From assembly GCA_002439585.1 (NCBI GenBank), contig DJOF01000016.1, positions 1 to 61,937 of the forward strand: a DNA stretch of 61,937 bases. The letters run 5' to 3'. The stretch comes from Bacteroidales bacterium UBA6445. Lineage in GTDB: Bacteria; Bacteroidota; Bacteroidia; Bacteroidales; UBA932. The position numbers were made by a program, and so were the translations under genes. Shown piece after piece: positions 8,098 through 17,146 of this stretch. The notes under the pieces were generated by a model. It saw only the letters and a list, made by a program, of their open reading frames with translations, was not told where the DNA came from and searched no databases. Every line of letters starts with the position of its first letter. Positions within the stretch are counted from its first letter, which is position 1.

Positions 8098-10095
8098 CTA
8101 AAGATCCTCATTATTAAGCTTGTAAGCCTTTATGAGAGCTGATATCTCAGGGTCCAGATTGCCACGGTGCCTGTAAGAGTTGTCTGTGCGGCAGGCATCA
8201 AGATAATGCCTTACTGCTTTTTCTCTCTCTCCTCTTCTTGAATATAGAATCGCCAGTAAGTAATGTATCTTGGCTGTTTTTGTCATTGGCTCGAGAATCC
8301 CGATTGCACTCGCGTTGTAGTCGAGCAGGCAGTATGCCAAGGCTGTATTGTAGTCTCCATAAGGCCGGAGTATAGTAAGGGCTGTCTTGTAGTCCATCTC
8401 GCTAATGGCCCGAACTCCGCGCATATAGGCTGTATCGGGTTCTGTCGTATGTATCGTATCTTTGACCATTCCCTTGCGGTGTAGGTGAAGGTCAAATCTC
8501 ACCATGCGTAAGTAGGGATACATCTCTTCTCTCAGCCTTCGGTAATATGGCATCCCTGACAGAGCTTTCTCCCTTTCGTCATTGTCTGTAATCAGCCTGA
8601 TTGCGAAGTATGCTTCCTTTTGGGTTTCAGTCATCAGAGTGTCATTGCGTATCATGAAATCCAGCAAAGTCCAGTTCTCGGGTATATTCTTAGGTATGAA
8701 CTCTATATCATGTATATCCGGCTCGTTTTCCAAGAATATTTCCCCCTCATGGTCGATTGATACACCTTTTTCGAGCTTCATGGAGTCAGAGAATTCTTTC
8801 ATCCATTTTCTGAAATATTCGCATACGCTTTCAGACCGCTTTAGCGACAGCCTCTCATTGTAATTCCAACTGCCTTCCGGAGAGCAGCCTGCAGTCACTA
8901 CAATAGAATCAAGATCATATTCTATGTTCTGCAGGATTGCAGCAAGATTATCCCTTACTCTTCCTGTCTCTTCTTTATTGTGTCCTAGAGATAAGTCTAC
9001 ATTGCTCTGTCCTGATCCGAATTCTATATAGCATGCAGTGCTGGCATCGGCTCTTCTATCTATCACTTTTTCAAGGTAACGGGTGGAAGAGTCAATTAAC
9101 GCTGCAATCGAACTTATATAGAAAGTAAGAGGCTCTCCGCCAGAAATACTATATACGCGCCTGTCTTCTTCCCAGATCTCTCCTGACAATGCTATGTCTA
9201 CTCTCTTGAGCTGTGGGCGAGAGGCTATAGTCTGCACATAATTGTATATGAGATCGCCGTCGGTATCAGTTATTACGGTGTCGAGTCTCACACCTTCTGT
9301 AGTGATAGGGGATTTTACATAATGCCGATACATTTTTTCTCGTTTGGCTTTGCGCTTTTCGTTGTGGCGTACAGCTATGCGGTTGGTATAGTGCTCAATC
9401 GCTTCGCGCTCGGTCGCTCCGTACAAGGAAGCAAACTCCTCGTCCGTTATTTTTGTAGAATCGGTCTTCATGGCGTATAGAGAGGGAATATTGCGTCTTA
9501 GAAAGATTTCAAGTTGCCTTACATCAATGAACTTTGTCGAGTCACCTATGATTGTTGACAAGAAACGCTCGTATTGCTGATAGCCTCTTAGCTGAGCTTT
9601 TCTATAGCCCCGCCCTGTAATTGTAATTCCATCGGATCTTATACTGTCACCAAGGACGAATATGTCTGGATGTAGGCGTAGCTGCCATCGACTGTCAATC
9701 AGAAATTTTGGTACAATAATCTGGAACTCCAAGTTGATCTTACCGTGTCTGTCGGCTACATTGCGGAATCGTGCCGTCACATAAGCTGCGTCAAGAATCT
9801 CGTTTGCAACCATCTCTCCTCCTTCATCTTTTATGGCGTTCATAATGATGAATTTCTTTCCGTCCTTATCGGTGACCATGAGTGTGTCCCTATGTGTCTT
9901 CCCGATATCATATTCAGCATGAAATGAAGTTTTGTCTTCTGGCAGGCGGAGCATATCCGGTATCTCTATAAGGTTAAGTCTGCGGACTTTCTGCTGAGTA
10001 CCGCATCCTACCGCAATTACGACAAGAAACGTTATTGCAGTAAGAACTGAGAACTTAAGATAACTTCTTCTCCTTGTGAATCTCAGAATATCCAT
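8098..10095 (-). CDS. OmpA-like fimbrial-locus lipoprotein (DUF3868 type)
   Basis: A 665 aa outer-membrane-associated protein. The lipoprotein signal ends VVIAVGC (Cys 31). The first half resembles DUF3868. The middle holds an OmpA-C-like peptidoglycan-binding stretch (IVVTAGCSPEGSWNYNERLSLKRSESV). The C-terminal 110 residues look like TPR helices (TALTILRPYGDYNTALAYCLLDYN). This is the usual partner of DUF3575 in Bacteroides fimbrial operons. Its start overlaps the end of the DUF3575 gene by 13 nt, so the two are coupled. Confidence 0.8.
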   Translation of the reverse strand: MDILRFTRRRSYLKFSVLTAITFLVVIAVGCGTQQKVRRLNLIEIPDMLRLPEDKTSFHAEYDIGKTHRDTLMVTDKDGKKFIIMNAIKDEGGEMVANEILDAAYVTARFRNVADRHGKINLEFQIIVPKFLIDSRWQLRLHPDIFVLGDSIRSDGITITGRGYRKAQLRGYQQYERFLSTIIGDSTKFIDVRQLEIFLRRNIPSLYAMKTDSTKITDEEFASLYGATEREAIEHYTNRIAVRHNEKRKAKREKMYRHYVKSPITTEGVRLDTVITDTDGDLIYNYVQTIASRPQLKRVDIALSGEIWEEDRRVYSISGGEPLTFYISSIAALIDSSTRYLEKVIDRRADASTACYIEFGSGQSNVDLSLGHNKEETGRVRDNLAAILQNIEYDLDSIVVTAGCSPEGSWNYNERLSLKRSESVCEYFRKWMKEFSDSMKLEKGVSIDHEGEIFLENEPDIHDIEFIPKNIPENWTLLDFMIRNDTLMTETQKEAYFAIRLITDNDEREKALSGMPYYRRLREEMYPYLRMVRFDLHLHRKGMVKDTIHTTEPDTAYMRGVRAISEMDYKTALTILRPYGDYNTALAYCLLDYNASAIGILEPMTKTAKIHYLLAILYSRRGEREKAVRHYLDACRTDNSYRHRGNLDPEISALIKAYKLNNEDL

Positions 10096-10646
10096 ATCAC
10101 AGACGCAATTATGCTAGAAGGCAGGATAAACCACTTTTTGCCCGAGTCAGTGACTTTCCCACATTGCGGGCAGGCATAGGCTGTATATAGTGTATATCCT
10201 CCCCAGAGAGAAGCCCCGAATTCAATATTGAGATGTTCATGCAGCATCATCGTATAGCCACCAGATAAGGCAAGTCCGAACGCGTCGCCCTCTTCCGTCC
10301 TCTGAGTAAAGAGCCCTCCCCGGTTGTACTCCTGGTATTGGCCGGCCAATCCTGTCCACCATCCGGAATATATATGCCACGGCCACCACCGCACACCTGC
10401 AGAGTATGTCTGTTGGCGCATCTGGAACTGATTGTCGGCATCATCGTCCATGAAAGTCCACGGATTGTATCGTAATTCTGCATTTACCGATACATGTCGG
10501 GCAATAGCGATACTGGCTGAGGCATTGACAGTACCGAATAGAATCCAGTCAGCACCGTTGGTTCCGGCAGACCATTTTTGAGCAGTACACAGATATGGTG
10601 CAAGTATTAGTGCCGCAAATATTAGAGTTCTCAGTTTCATGTTCAT
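10083..10646 (-). CDS. DUF3575 outer-membrane protein, first gene of fimbrial operon
   Basis: A 187 aa protein with a cleavable signal peptide (MNMKLRTLIFAALILAPYLCTAQ) followed by aromatic-rich beta strands ending in IF, as expected of a small outer-membrane beta barrel. The ELRYNPWTFMDD segment matches the DUF3575 pattern. It is the 5'-most gene of the fimbrial cluster. The 243 bp upstream (10647-10889) show no clear TAnnTTTG box, so the operon promoter is unresolved. A CPQC pair near the C-terminus is unusual for a barrel protein. Confidence 0.78.
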   Translation of the reverse strand: MNMKLRTLIFAALILAPYLCTAQKWSAGTNGADWILFGTVNASASIAIARHVSVNAELRYNPWTFMDDDADNQFQMRQQTYSAGVRWWPWHIYSGWWTGLAGQYQEYNRGGLFTQRTEEGDAFGLALSGGYTMMLHEHLNIEFGASLWGGYTLYTAYACPQCGKVTDSGKKWFILPSSIIASVIWIF

Positions 10647-10889
10647 AGGCCGTTGGATCTTGCCTGGCCATTGCCGCCTCTTTTGTGCCCCAGGGCATCC
10701 GTGTTCAGTACGCTTTCCGGTTCACGTCACCCTATAGCTTCAGGACTCTCTGTTGTGGGATGAGCATCTCTTGGGGAAGAGAAGTTGTTACGGAGTCCGG
10801 TAAACTGTAAGGTATGCAGTTCACGCGATGCCTTCGGTGATATTATGAGTGCGGCAACGGCTGTATGCAAGAATGGTAGAATGAATATA

Positions 10890-11228
10890 TTACAATTCAG
10901 GGGAAGGTTCACTGCATATCTCAATTCTGTTGGCAAGCACCTCATAATATTGCTTGTCTGTCCCGTCTGCACCGGAGAATTTCTGATATCTCACTCGTCC
11001 GTAGACATGTGCAAGAGTCCCTTTGCCGATTTTGCTGAAATCAGGCATTCCCTTTCCGTTCCATGCTGTTATATTGTGCCATGTGGTCTCTATTACAGGG
11101 TTGCCATCTTTGCTCTTGAATACGTAGTTAGTCGCAAGCGAGAACCTTATGACATCATTGTCACCCACATGCTGGATCTTTACATTCCCGACATTGCCTT
11201 TCAGTTCGATTCTGTTTAGCTGTTCCAT
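10890..11228 (-). CDS. ssb: Single-stranded DNA-binding protein, short
   Basis: A 112 aa OB-fold protein with SSB signatures (MEQLNRIELKGNVGNV, FSLATNYVFKSKDG, TTWHNITAW, GKGTLAHVYGRVRYQKF). The protein stops right after the OB fold (ends CSEPSPEL) and lacks the acidic DDDIPF-type tail that recruits partner proteins in the housekeeping SSB. It is therefore probably an accessory paralog. It stands alone upstream of the fimbrial operon, with a 243-bp gap between them. Confidence 0.88.
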   Translation of the reverse strand: MEQLNRIELKGNVGNVKIQHVGDNDVIRFSLATNYVFKSKDGNPVIETTWHNITAWNGKGMPDFSKIGKGTLAHVYGRVRYQKFSGADGTDKQYYEVLANRIEICSEPSPEL

Positions 11229-11281
11229 GATATTAAGTTATTAGTTGTTGACGACCCAAGGCCTTTCCTCAAGTCTTGCCG

Positions 11282-11289
11282 CAAAGTAA
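11282..11289 (-). promoter_or_regulatory. Possible -7 box for ssb
   Basis: On the minus strand the sequence reads TTACTTTG, a one-mismatch version of TAnnTTTG, about 55 nt upstream of the ssb ATG. No clear -33 element. Confidence 0.3.
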
Positions 11290-11438
11290 AATGAAATATT
11301 CACGCGAATCCGGAAATTAAAAAAATCGAATGTGCTCTTTTTATGAATCTTGTGTATCCTATCTGTTAAAAAATAATTTTGTCCTATTTAAAATTATTCT
11401 TAATGATTAAGAATCATAAAAATCTTCTGATAGTCTGA

Positions 11439-11446
11439 TACTTTTG
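11439..11446 (+). promoter_or_regulatory. -7 box upstream of the zinc-ribbon gene
   Basis: TACTTTTG fits TAnnTTTG and lies 67 nt before the ATG at 11514. The upstream stretch is strongly AT-rich, but no TTTG sits at the usual 19-21 nt spacing. Confidence 0.4.
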
Positions 11447-11513
11447 ACTTCTAAGAACGAATTTTATCTCCATCTTTAGCCCTGAATTCGAGAGGAAAAT
11501 AAAACCGCATATT

Positions 11514-11897
11514 ATGGCAAGATACAAGATTATCGAAGATGAATTTCTCCAAGACAGGTGTCTGGCGTGTGGAGAAGCATTCTATTGGCGTTCAAACAAG
11601 AAGTTCTGTTCTAGAGAATGCAGAACAAAGTATTACAACCGTTTAGCTCTGGAGACGAGAAATATAAAGCACCATGTAAATTCAATACTGAAGAAGAACT
11701 ATTGCATCCTGACTGGCCTTCTTCATGACAAGAGGACAACCGTATCCATAGTAGATCTGATGGCACTTGGTTATAGCTTTGAGTTCGTAACATCTCACAG
11801 TAAATGCAATCACAAAGATCATTATGGCTGCTTCGACATAATGTATATACGGACGCCTTGCAGGATCTACAATATCCGGAAGGTAGACTCTTTATAG
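11514..11897 (+). CDS. Small zinc-ribbon protein of unknown function
   Basis: A 127 aa protein with an N-terminal four-Cys zinc-binding knuckle pair: CxxC at residues 16/19 and CxxxC at 32/36 (CLACGEAFYW...FCSRECRTKYYN). This resembles MYM-type or DUF2116-like Zn ribbons. The C-terminal part has further Cys/His residues (CNHKDHYGC) but no recognised domain. It has its own candidate promoter and no operon partner. A nucleic-acid-binding or adaptor role is plausible but unproven. Confidence 0.65.
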   Translation: MARYKIIEDEFLQDRCLACGEAFYWRSNKKFCSRECRTKYYNRLALETRNIKHHVNSILKKNYCILTGLLHDKRTTVSIVDLMALGYSFEFVTSHSKCNHKDHYGCFDIMYIRTPCRIYNIRKVDSL

Positions 11898-11906
11898 AAA
11901 AGATTG

Positions 11907-11914
11907 TACCTTTG
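11907..11914 (+). promoter_or_regulatory. -7 box upstream of the M3 peptidase
   Basis: TACCTTTG is an exact TAnnTTTG match between the zinc-ribbon stop codon and the peptidase start, giving a leader of about 80 nt. The -33 element is weak. Confidence 0.45.
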
Positions 11915-11997
11915 TCTCTCATCGTCTGGACCGGTCCGCCTTAATGATCTGTTGTCGGCGAATATGATCACCTATTTACAAGTTGACAATTCTATAC

Positions 11998-14034
11998 ATG
12001 AATGCAATGGAAAACAAAGGATTCCCTTTCGACTCCTCTCTCCCTTATGGAGCCCCAATGTTTGACATGATATATGTAGAAGACTATCCCGAAGCCTTCA
12101 GACTAGCCATATCGGAAGGAAAGTCAGCAAAGGAGAAGATCGCAACATGCGCGGAAGCCCCTACATTTGAGAATACCATAGTCGCACTTGAGTATGCTGG
12201 AAGTAAGTTAGATACCCTGTCAGGTATATTCTACAACCTTTTGGAGGCCGACAGTACTCCTAGATTGCAAGAGATTGCGGAAGAGGTTGCCCCACTGATG
12301 ACAGAATATAATATTGCTGACAAGCGCATCTTTGCAAGGGTCAAGGCTGTGTATGACAAGAGACACGATCTGGGACTGACCCCTGTGCAGATAAGGCTTA
12401 CTGAACAGCATTACCGCTCCATGATGAGACACGGTGCAGGCCTTGAAGGAGAGCAGAAGGCTGAATATGAGAGTTGTGAGGCGGAATTGTCTGTACTGGC
12501 CCTGAAATTCGGAGCCAATGTTCTCTCTGCCACCAATTCTTATGAACTGCATATCACGCGGGATAAGGATGTGGAAGGATTTCCAGATTACCTGTTGGAA
12601 GCTGCGGCAACTACTGCAAGGGAGAAGTGTAAGGATGGTTGGGTGTTTACCCTTGATAGGCCGAGTTACGGCCCTTTTATGCAGTATTGCCGTAACTCTG
12701 TTCTGCGTCACAAGATGTATATGGCATTTGCTACAAGGGCTGTAGGGGGAGAATATGACAATACCTCGATTATAAGACGTATAGTAAGCCTTAGGCGGAA
12801 AATAGCCTCTCTTCTCGGATATGATTCCTGGTCGGATTATGTATTGGCGGAAAATATGGCACATGATACTGATACGGTGAACAGATTTCTCTCCGGCCTC
12901 ACTTCCGCCACCATGCCTTATGCCAAGGATGAGATTGACGGGCTGCTTGTCTTTGCATCAGCTCGTGGATACCGTGAACCAGTTATGCAACCTTGGGATC
13001 TTCCATTCTGGGCTGAACGTATGAGAGAAAAGAGATTTACCTTGTCTCAGGAAAAGCTCAAGCCGTATTTTCGTTTGGAGAACTGTGTTGATGCCGTATT
13101 CTCGCTAGCGACACGTCTTTACGGAATTACATTCGATGAGTTGCACGACTTGCCTGTCTATCATCCGGATGTAAAGGTCTATGATGTCAAAGATACAGAC
13201 GGGACGCATCTGGCTTTGCTGTATACGGACTTCTTTCCGAGGCCGAGCAAGAGGGGAGGGGCCTGGATGACCGAATTCTCCGAGCAGAGAGTTGAAAACG
13301 GAACAGACAAAAGGCCAGCAGTAAGCATAGTGATGAATTTCACCAAGCCTACCCCTACAAAGCCATCTCTGCTTACCCATGATGAGCTTACAACTCTTCT
13401 GCACGAGTTCGGTCATGCACTTCACGGCATATTCTCTAAAGGAATATATCCATCGATGACGGGCACAAACGTTGCCAGGGATTTTGTGGAACTCCCGTCG
13501 CAGATCATGGAGAATTGGGGCTTTGAGAAAGAGTTCTTGCATGGTTTTGCCAAGGATTATCGTACAGGGGAAGTTATCCCTGATAGTCTTGTGGATAGTA
13601 TAGTGGCATCTAAGAATTATCTCTCAGGATATTATCAGCTTCGCCAATTAGATTTCGGTATTATTGATATGGCCTGGCATGGCAATGATGAGCTTTCTTC
13701 AAATGAGAGGGTTGAGGACTACGAGGCACGCGTTCTGCGTCCGTATAAGGTCCTTCCATATGTCCCAGGTACATGTACATCAGCTTCTTTCGGGCATATA
13801 TTCTCTGGTGGATACTCGGCTGGGTATTATTCGTACAAGTGGGCTGAAGTTCTGGAGGCCGATGCTTTTTCTCTGTTTGAGCAGAACGGAATATTCAACC
13901 GACAGACTGCCACTTCGTTCAGAGATAACATTCTCTCCAAAGGTGATTCGGAAGATCCGGCAGTTCTTTTCAGAAGGTTCAGAGGAAGGGATGCAGATCC
14001 TCGGGAGCTTATGAAAAAGCTTGGCCTGGCATGA
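11998..14034 (+). CDS. dcp: M3-family peptidyl-dipeptidase (Dcp-like)
   Basis: Zinc metallopeptidase of the M3 (thimet oligopeptidase/Dcp) family that trims short peptides. The frame is open from a TTG at 11983, but I prefer the ATG at 11998 (MNAMENKGFPF; 678 aa). The active-site HEFGH (HExxH) is at about residues 469-473, in LLHEFGHALHGIFS, with the expected downstream Glu region (GTNVARDFVELPSQIMENW). There is no signal peptide, so it is probably cytoplasmic. Length is normal for Dcp. It is monocistronic, and the following 241 bp (14035-14275) hold nothing I recognise. Confidence 0.9.
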   Translation: MNAMENKGFPFDSSLPYGAPMFDMIYVEDYPEAFRLAISEGKSAKEKIATCAEAPTFENTIVALEYAGSKLDTLSGIFYNLLEADSTPRLQEIAEEVAPLMTEYNIADKRIFARVKAVYDKRHDLGLTPVQIRLTEQHYRSMMRHGAGLEGEQKAEYESCEAELSVLALKFGANVLSATNSYELHITRDKDVEGFPDYLLEAAATTAREKCKDGWVFTLDRPSYGPFMQYCRNSVLRHKMYMAFATRAVGGEYDNTSIIRRIVSLRRKIASLLGYDSWSDYVLAENMAHDTDTVNRFLSGLTSATMPYAKDEIDGLLVFASARGYREPVMQPWDLPFWAERMREKRFTLSQEKLKPYFRLENCVDAVFSLATRLYGITFDELHDLPVYHPDVKVYDVKDTDGTHLALLYTDFFPRPSKRGGAWMTEFSEQRVENGTDKRPAVSIVMNFTKPTPTKPSLLTHDELTTLLHEFGHALHGIFSKGIYPSMTGTNVARDFVELPSQIMENWGFEKEFLHGFAKDYRTGEVIPDSLVDSIVASKNYLSGYYQLRQLDFGIIDMAWHGNDELSSNERVEDYEARVLRPYKVLPYVPGTCTSASFGHIFSGGYSAGYYSYKWAEVLEADAFSLFEQNGIFNRQTATSFRDNILSKGDSEDPAVLFRRFRGRDADPRELMKKLGLA

Positions 14035-14275
14035 TTGCCGGACCAAGCTTGAATGATCAACAGTTTCATCGTGCAAGACCAAGCTATGATATCTGCAGGC
14101 TACCTGGAAAACAAGTAGGATGACATGTCGTAGGTTTTCAGATCCGCCTGAGTAGCTGTTCTAAAACAACGAAAGAGTGTTGCTGCTGCGGTATCTTTGG
14201 CCTATACTGTCTGCATTGATTGTGATTCGGTTGCGTGTGTCTGTGTGAAACTACTGCCTGCGATTGAGCCGTTAG

Positions 14276-15433
14276 CTATCTGAGTGTGATCCTTCTGACA
14301 TCTCCGAAAGTACCGTCTTTGTCTACGGATACGGCAGCGAAGACAGTTTTTGATCCTTCAGGAAGTAGGACTGCAATCTCTTTTTGGTCTTGCAATCCCT
14401 TTGAGGCCAATATCTTTGTAACTTCCCTATCGCTGTAAGATGCAAGACTTTCAAATGTGCCGCAGTACCAGTGCCAGGTATCATGTGATGGTGTCATGCT
14501 CACCAAGGCTGCCCTTTGTCCAGCATATTCCGCATTTACAGTACCTCCGTCAACTATTCTGTAACCTGCGGTAACTGATGCTGAAGAGCCGACTTTCATA
14601 GGTGGAGTGGAAAATTCTGTAGAGAAAATACCTGTCGTGACACCTTTCTCAGTATAGCCGAATGCGTAGGCGATATATTTTGTATTCTCGTCCAGCATTC
14701 TGCTAGCATCGAGCAGGTGGTCACCTGAGGTAAGATAGTCCTTTAGAGAGTTGCCGGTATTCTTGATTACATAGTCTATGACACCGTCTTCGCCCAAGGA
14801 ACTGAAAGTCTCATAATCCATGCAGTCAGTGAAATACGTTTCAGTCTTGTCTGTTGGCGTGAAGCGTACCGTGGCACTGTTGAAACTTATGTCACTCACC
14901 CCGATTTCGATTGAGAATGCGTCCTCTCTCCCAGAAGTCCGGAAAGTAGTCTTATATACCCCAGTTGTACCTTTCCCTTCAGTGTCCATTCCGAAAGCGA
15001 ACAGAATATATATACAAGAAGGCTTCAGTTCCTTTATAGTCTTGACCGTCTTGCCGGTATAAAGGAAATCGGAAAACTTCTTGTCGGGATAGCCACCGAG
15101 ATGAAAGATTTCTACTGCCCTTTCTATAAGGTCTGCCTGTGAATCTATGATACCCTCATCACCGCCATATCCCTGATATTCCTCTTCTGTGAGGCAGTCA
15201 TAGAAGTACGTAGCGGATTCATCTGCAGGCAGGATGCTTATCTTGGCCCACGAGCTTGATGTTTCTGCTATCTCTAAAGTAAATGCCTCATTACCTACAG
15301 GGACAATATCCTCTTTTTTGTGCTCATCACCGCAACCGGCCAGTAGCAAAGCTGCCGATATGTATGCAAAGCACGTGAGTCGGCTGGATACTGTATCGAA
15401 AGATCTGAACATTGGTATTTTAGTTATACTCAT
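14276..15433 (-). CDS. Lipoprotein with tandem fibronectin-III-like domains
   Basis: A 385 aa surface lipoprotein (signal ends LLLAGC, Cys 34). Two similar beta-sandwich units are visible: residues ~45-165 (FTLEIAETSSSWAKISILPADESATYFYDCLTEEEY...) and ~175-285 (FSIEIGVSDISFNSATVRFTPTDKTETYFTDCMDYETF...). Each contains a Y-F-x-D-C element and ends with a Y-AFG segment. A third, more divergent unit follows. Its ATG overlaps the stop of the upstream BIG2 lipoprotein by one base (TAATG), so the two are translationally coupled. The function is unknown; adhesion or glycan contact at the cell surface is a guess. Confidence 0.7.
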   Translation of the reverse strand: MSITKIPMFRSFDTVSSRLTCFAYISAALLLAGCGDEHKKEDIVPVGNEAFTLEIAETSSSWAKISILPADESATYFYDCLTEEEYQGYGGDEGIIDSQADLIERAVEIFHLGGYPDKKFSDFLYTGKTVKTIKELKPSCIYILFAFGMDTEGKGTTGVYKTTFRTSGREDAFSIEIGVSDISFNSATVRFTPTDKTETYFTDCMDYETFSSLGEDGVIDYVIKNTGNSLKDYLTSGDHLLDASRMLDENTKYIAYAFGYTEKGVTTGIFSTEFSTPPMKVGSSASVTAGYRIVDGGTVNAEYAGQRAALVSMTPSHDTWHWYCGTFESLASYSDREVTKILASKGLQDQKEIAVLLPEGSKTVFAAVSVDKDGTFGDVRRITLR

Positions 15434-16764
15434 TAGAAAGCATACATTGCTCTTATATATACAGTTCCTGCTTCAGGGTCGTCTTTGAAATCACCATAGC
15501 TAGTCACATTGTCTCTGTAGATATATACAGTAAGGGCTTGGCTGTAGTCATCCTCGCTTTCTGTTGATGTCCAAAGCGGATCCATTCCTGTAGGAAGGGC
15601 ATCGCCTCCCTTAGATGCAATCACAGGATCTATCTTCGCTTTGTTTGCCAGAATCTCCTTAGCCTCGGCATATGCCGGCAGATACCATCCGTCTCCTTTT
15701 TCTACGCACCATTTGAATGCTGGGAAGCGATCGAGTGCTGCGTCCAAGGATTTGACTTTGTCAGTATTCGATTTACCGTCTTCTTCGCTAGTAGCTCCAG
15801 TGTTGTAGGAACCTGTGGCCCATAGCCCGGAACTTTGGTCCAAAGACATGATCTTGCCATGCTGCTTGTCCTCGCTTACAATGACCACGATACCCTTGAC
15901 ACTTCCTTCTTCATAATAGTCTCCGATATTCCATGTTGTTGCATTTGGATCAGTTACGTTGGCGATGCATTCTGCCTTCATGTTTCCGGCAGTAGCCGAG
16001 ATTGTTGCTGTGCCTGCTTTCAGCCCTGTGACGAGGCCTTCATTTGTGACGGAAGCTATCTCAGGATTGGACGAAGTCCATGTGATGGTCTTGTCGGTTG
16101 CATTGTCAGGAGTAATAGTGGCGGTCAGAGTAATACTCTCGCCTCCAACGCTCAGATCTATTGAGGTCTTGTCAAGAGAAATCCCTGTTATGGGTACATT
16201 TACAGTAACTTTGCATTCGGCGGTGAATTCTCCACACTTTGCGCTGACAGTGGCCTCTCCTGCTCCTACCGGGCTGACAAGTCCGTTTTCATTTACAGTT
16301 GCTACAGCGTCATTGGAACTTGACCAAGTCACGGTCTTGTCTGTAGCATCGTCAGGAGCGACCGTGGCTACGAGAGTGATACCGTCATCTCCAATATTGA
16401 AAGTCAGATGGTCCTTGTCAAGACTTATGCCCGTGGCTGGCACGCTTACAGTAAGGTAGCACTCTGCCCTTACCTCTCCAACGGTTGCCGACACGACAGC
16501 CTTTCCTACTTTAAGCGCAGACAATAGGCCTTCTTGAGTAATAGTGGCAATATCTGTGTCTGAACAGTCCCAGACGATCGAGTCATAGTCTGCATTTTCC
16601 GGAGTGATGACAACGGTCAGTTGTTTCTCCTCCCCAGGAGTCATGACAAGTTCTCCTCCTTCCTGGATCTTGACGGTGCTTACATCTACGGTGTTCTCGC
16701 ACGAAAGTGCCGCAATGCATATCGCTGCGGCCACTGCGATGAGTGATAATGGTTTGGTCTTCAT
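15433..16764 (-). CDS. BIG2-domain surface lipoprotein
   Basis: The frame is open from 16824, but the Met at 16764 is the real start: it begins a lipoprotein signal (MKTKPLSLIAVAAAICIAALSC), and the upstream Met codon lies inside the -7 promoter box. Three BIG2/Ig-like repeats follow, each with a TxxNATDKTxTWxSSN-like strand, a GLV/LLS segment and a GxATVSA strand. The C-terminal ~140 residues (WNIGDYYEEGSVKGIVV...WYLPAYAEAKEIL...LWTSTE) resemble DUF1566/Lcl C-terminal modules seen in secreted adhesins. The gene is cotranscribed with the FN3-like lipoprotein downstream. Likely surface display. Confidence 0.8.
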   Translation of the reverse strand: MKTKPLSLIAVAAAICIAALSCENTVDVSTVKIQEGGELVMTPGEEKQLTVVITPENADYDSIVWDCSDTDIATITQEGLLSALKVGKAVVSATVGEVRAECYLTVSVPATGISLDKDHLTFNIGDDGITLVATVAPDDATDKTVTWSSSNDAVATVNENGLVSPVGAGEATVSAKCGEFTAECKVTVNVPITGISLDKTSIDLSVGGESITLTATITPDNATDKTITWTSSNPEIASVTNEGLVTGLKAGTATISATAGNMKAECIANVTDPNATTWNIGDYYEEGSVKGIVVIVSEDKQHGKIMSLDQSSGLWATGSYNTGATSEEDGKSNTDKVKSLDAALDRFPAFKWCVEKGDGWYLPAYAEAKEILANKAKIDPVIASKGGDALPTGMDPLWTSTESEDDYSQALTVYIYRDNVTSYGDFKDDPEAGTVYIRAMYAF

Positions 16765-16823
16765 GTCTGAATGTGTTTGTTTTTTGCCGCGATTTACTTT
16801 TCTTTTGTGTGCGGCATACTTCA

Positions 16824-16831
16824 CAAAAATA
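16824..16831 (-). promoter_or_regulatory. -7 box for the two-lipoprotein operon
   Basis: Minus-strand TATTTTTG fits TAnnTTTG about 60 nt upstream of the ATG at 16764. Its overlap with the more upstream Met codon argues for the shorter protein. Confidence 0.45.
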
Positions 16832-16910
16832 TAAAAAATCTGGAGAAATGGTATTAATCAATAGCTCGTTAATTTTATAAGTTTTACGCTGCAGCGCGAA
16901 CACCGTATAA

Positions 16911-17051
16911 TCAGTCAGCCAAGATGAAGTTTTCTTTCCCAGCGCCGATTTCGAAATGAAGACGGGCTATCCCCATATCCATCATTGAATAACCGAAGAT
17001 GGACCTCCCGGCTTGCGAAGCACGTTTACTGTTCTTGAATGAAGCGCCATA
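16911..17051 (-). pseudogene. Remnant resembling a nitroreductase C-terminus
   Basis: The gap 16825-17146 looks empty, but one minus-strand frame reads YGASFKNSKRASQAG..., then SMMDMGIARLHFEIGAGKEN, then a stop. The MDMGIAxxHFEIGA segment resembles the C-terminal helix of TM1586-type putative nitroreductases (typically D-x-GIAxxHFEL). The frame is closed by a stop immediately upstream (17055-17057), so at most 47 codons survive. I see no trace of the N-terminal flavin-binding part. Moderate-to-low confidence. Confidence 0.35.
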
Positions 17052-17146
17052 TTTTTACTTCATATTTCGTCTGTTCAGGTTCACGAACTTGGTCTCCCTA
17101 TAGTGGCATCCGTACAATTCGTTGGAACAGGTGAATATCGGTAACA

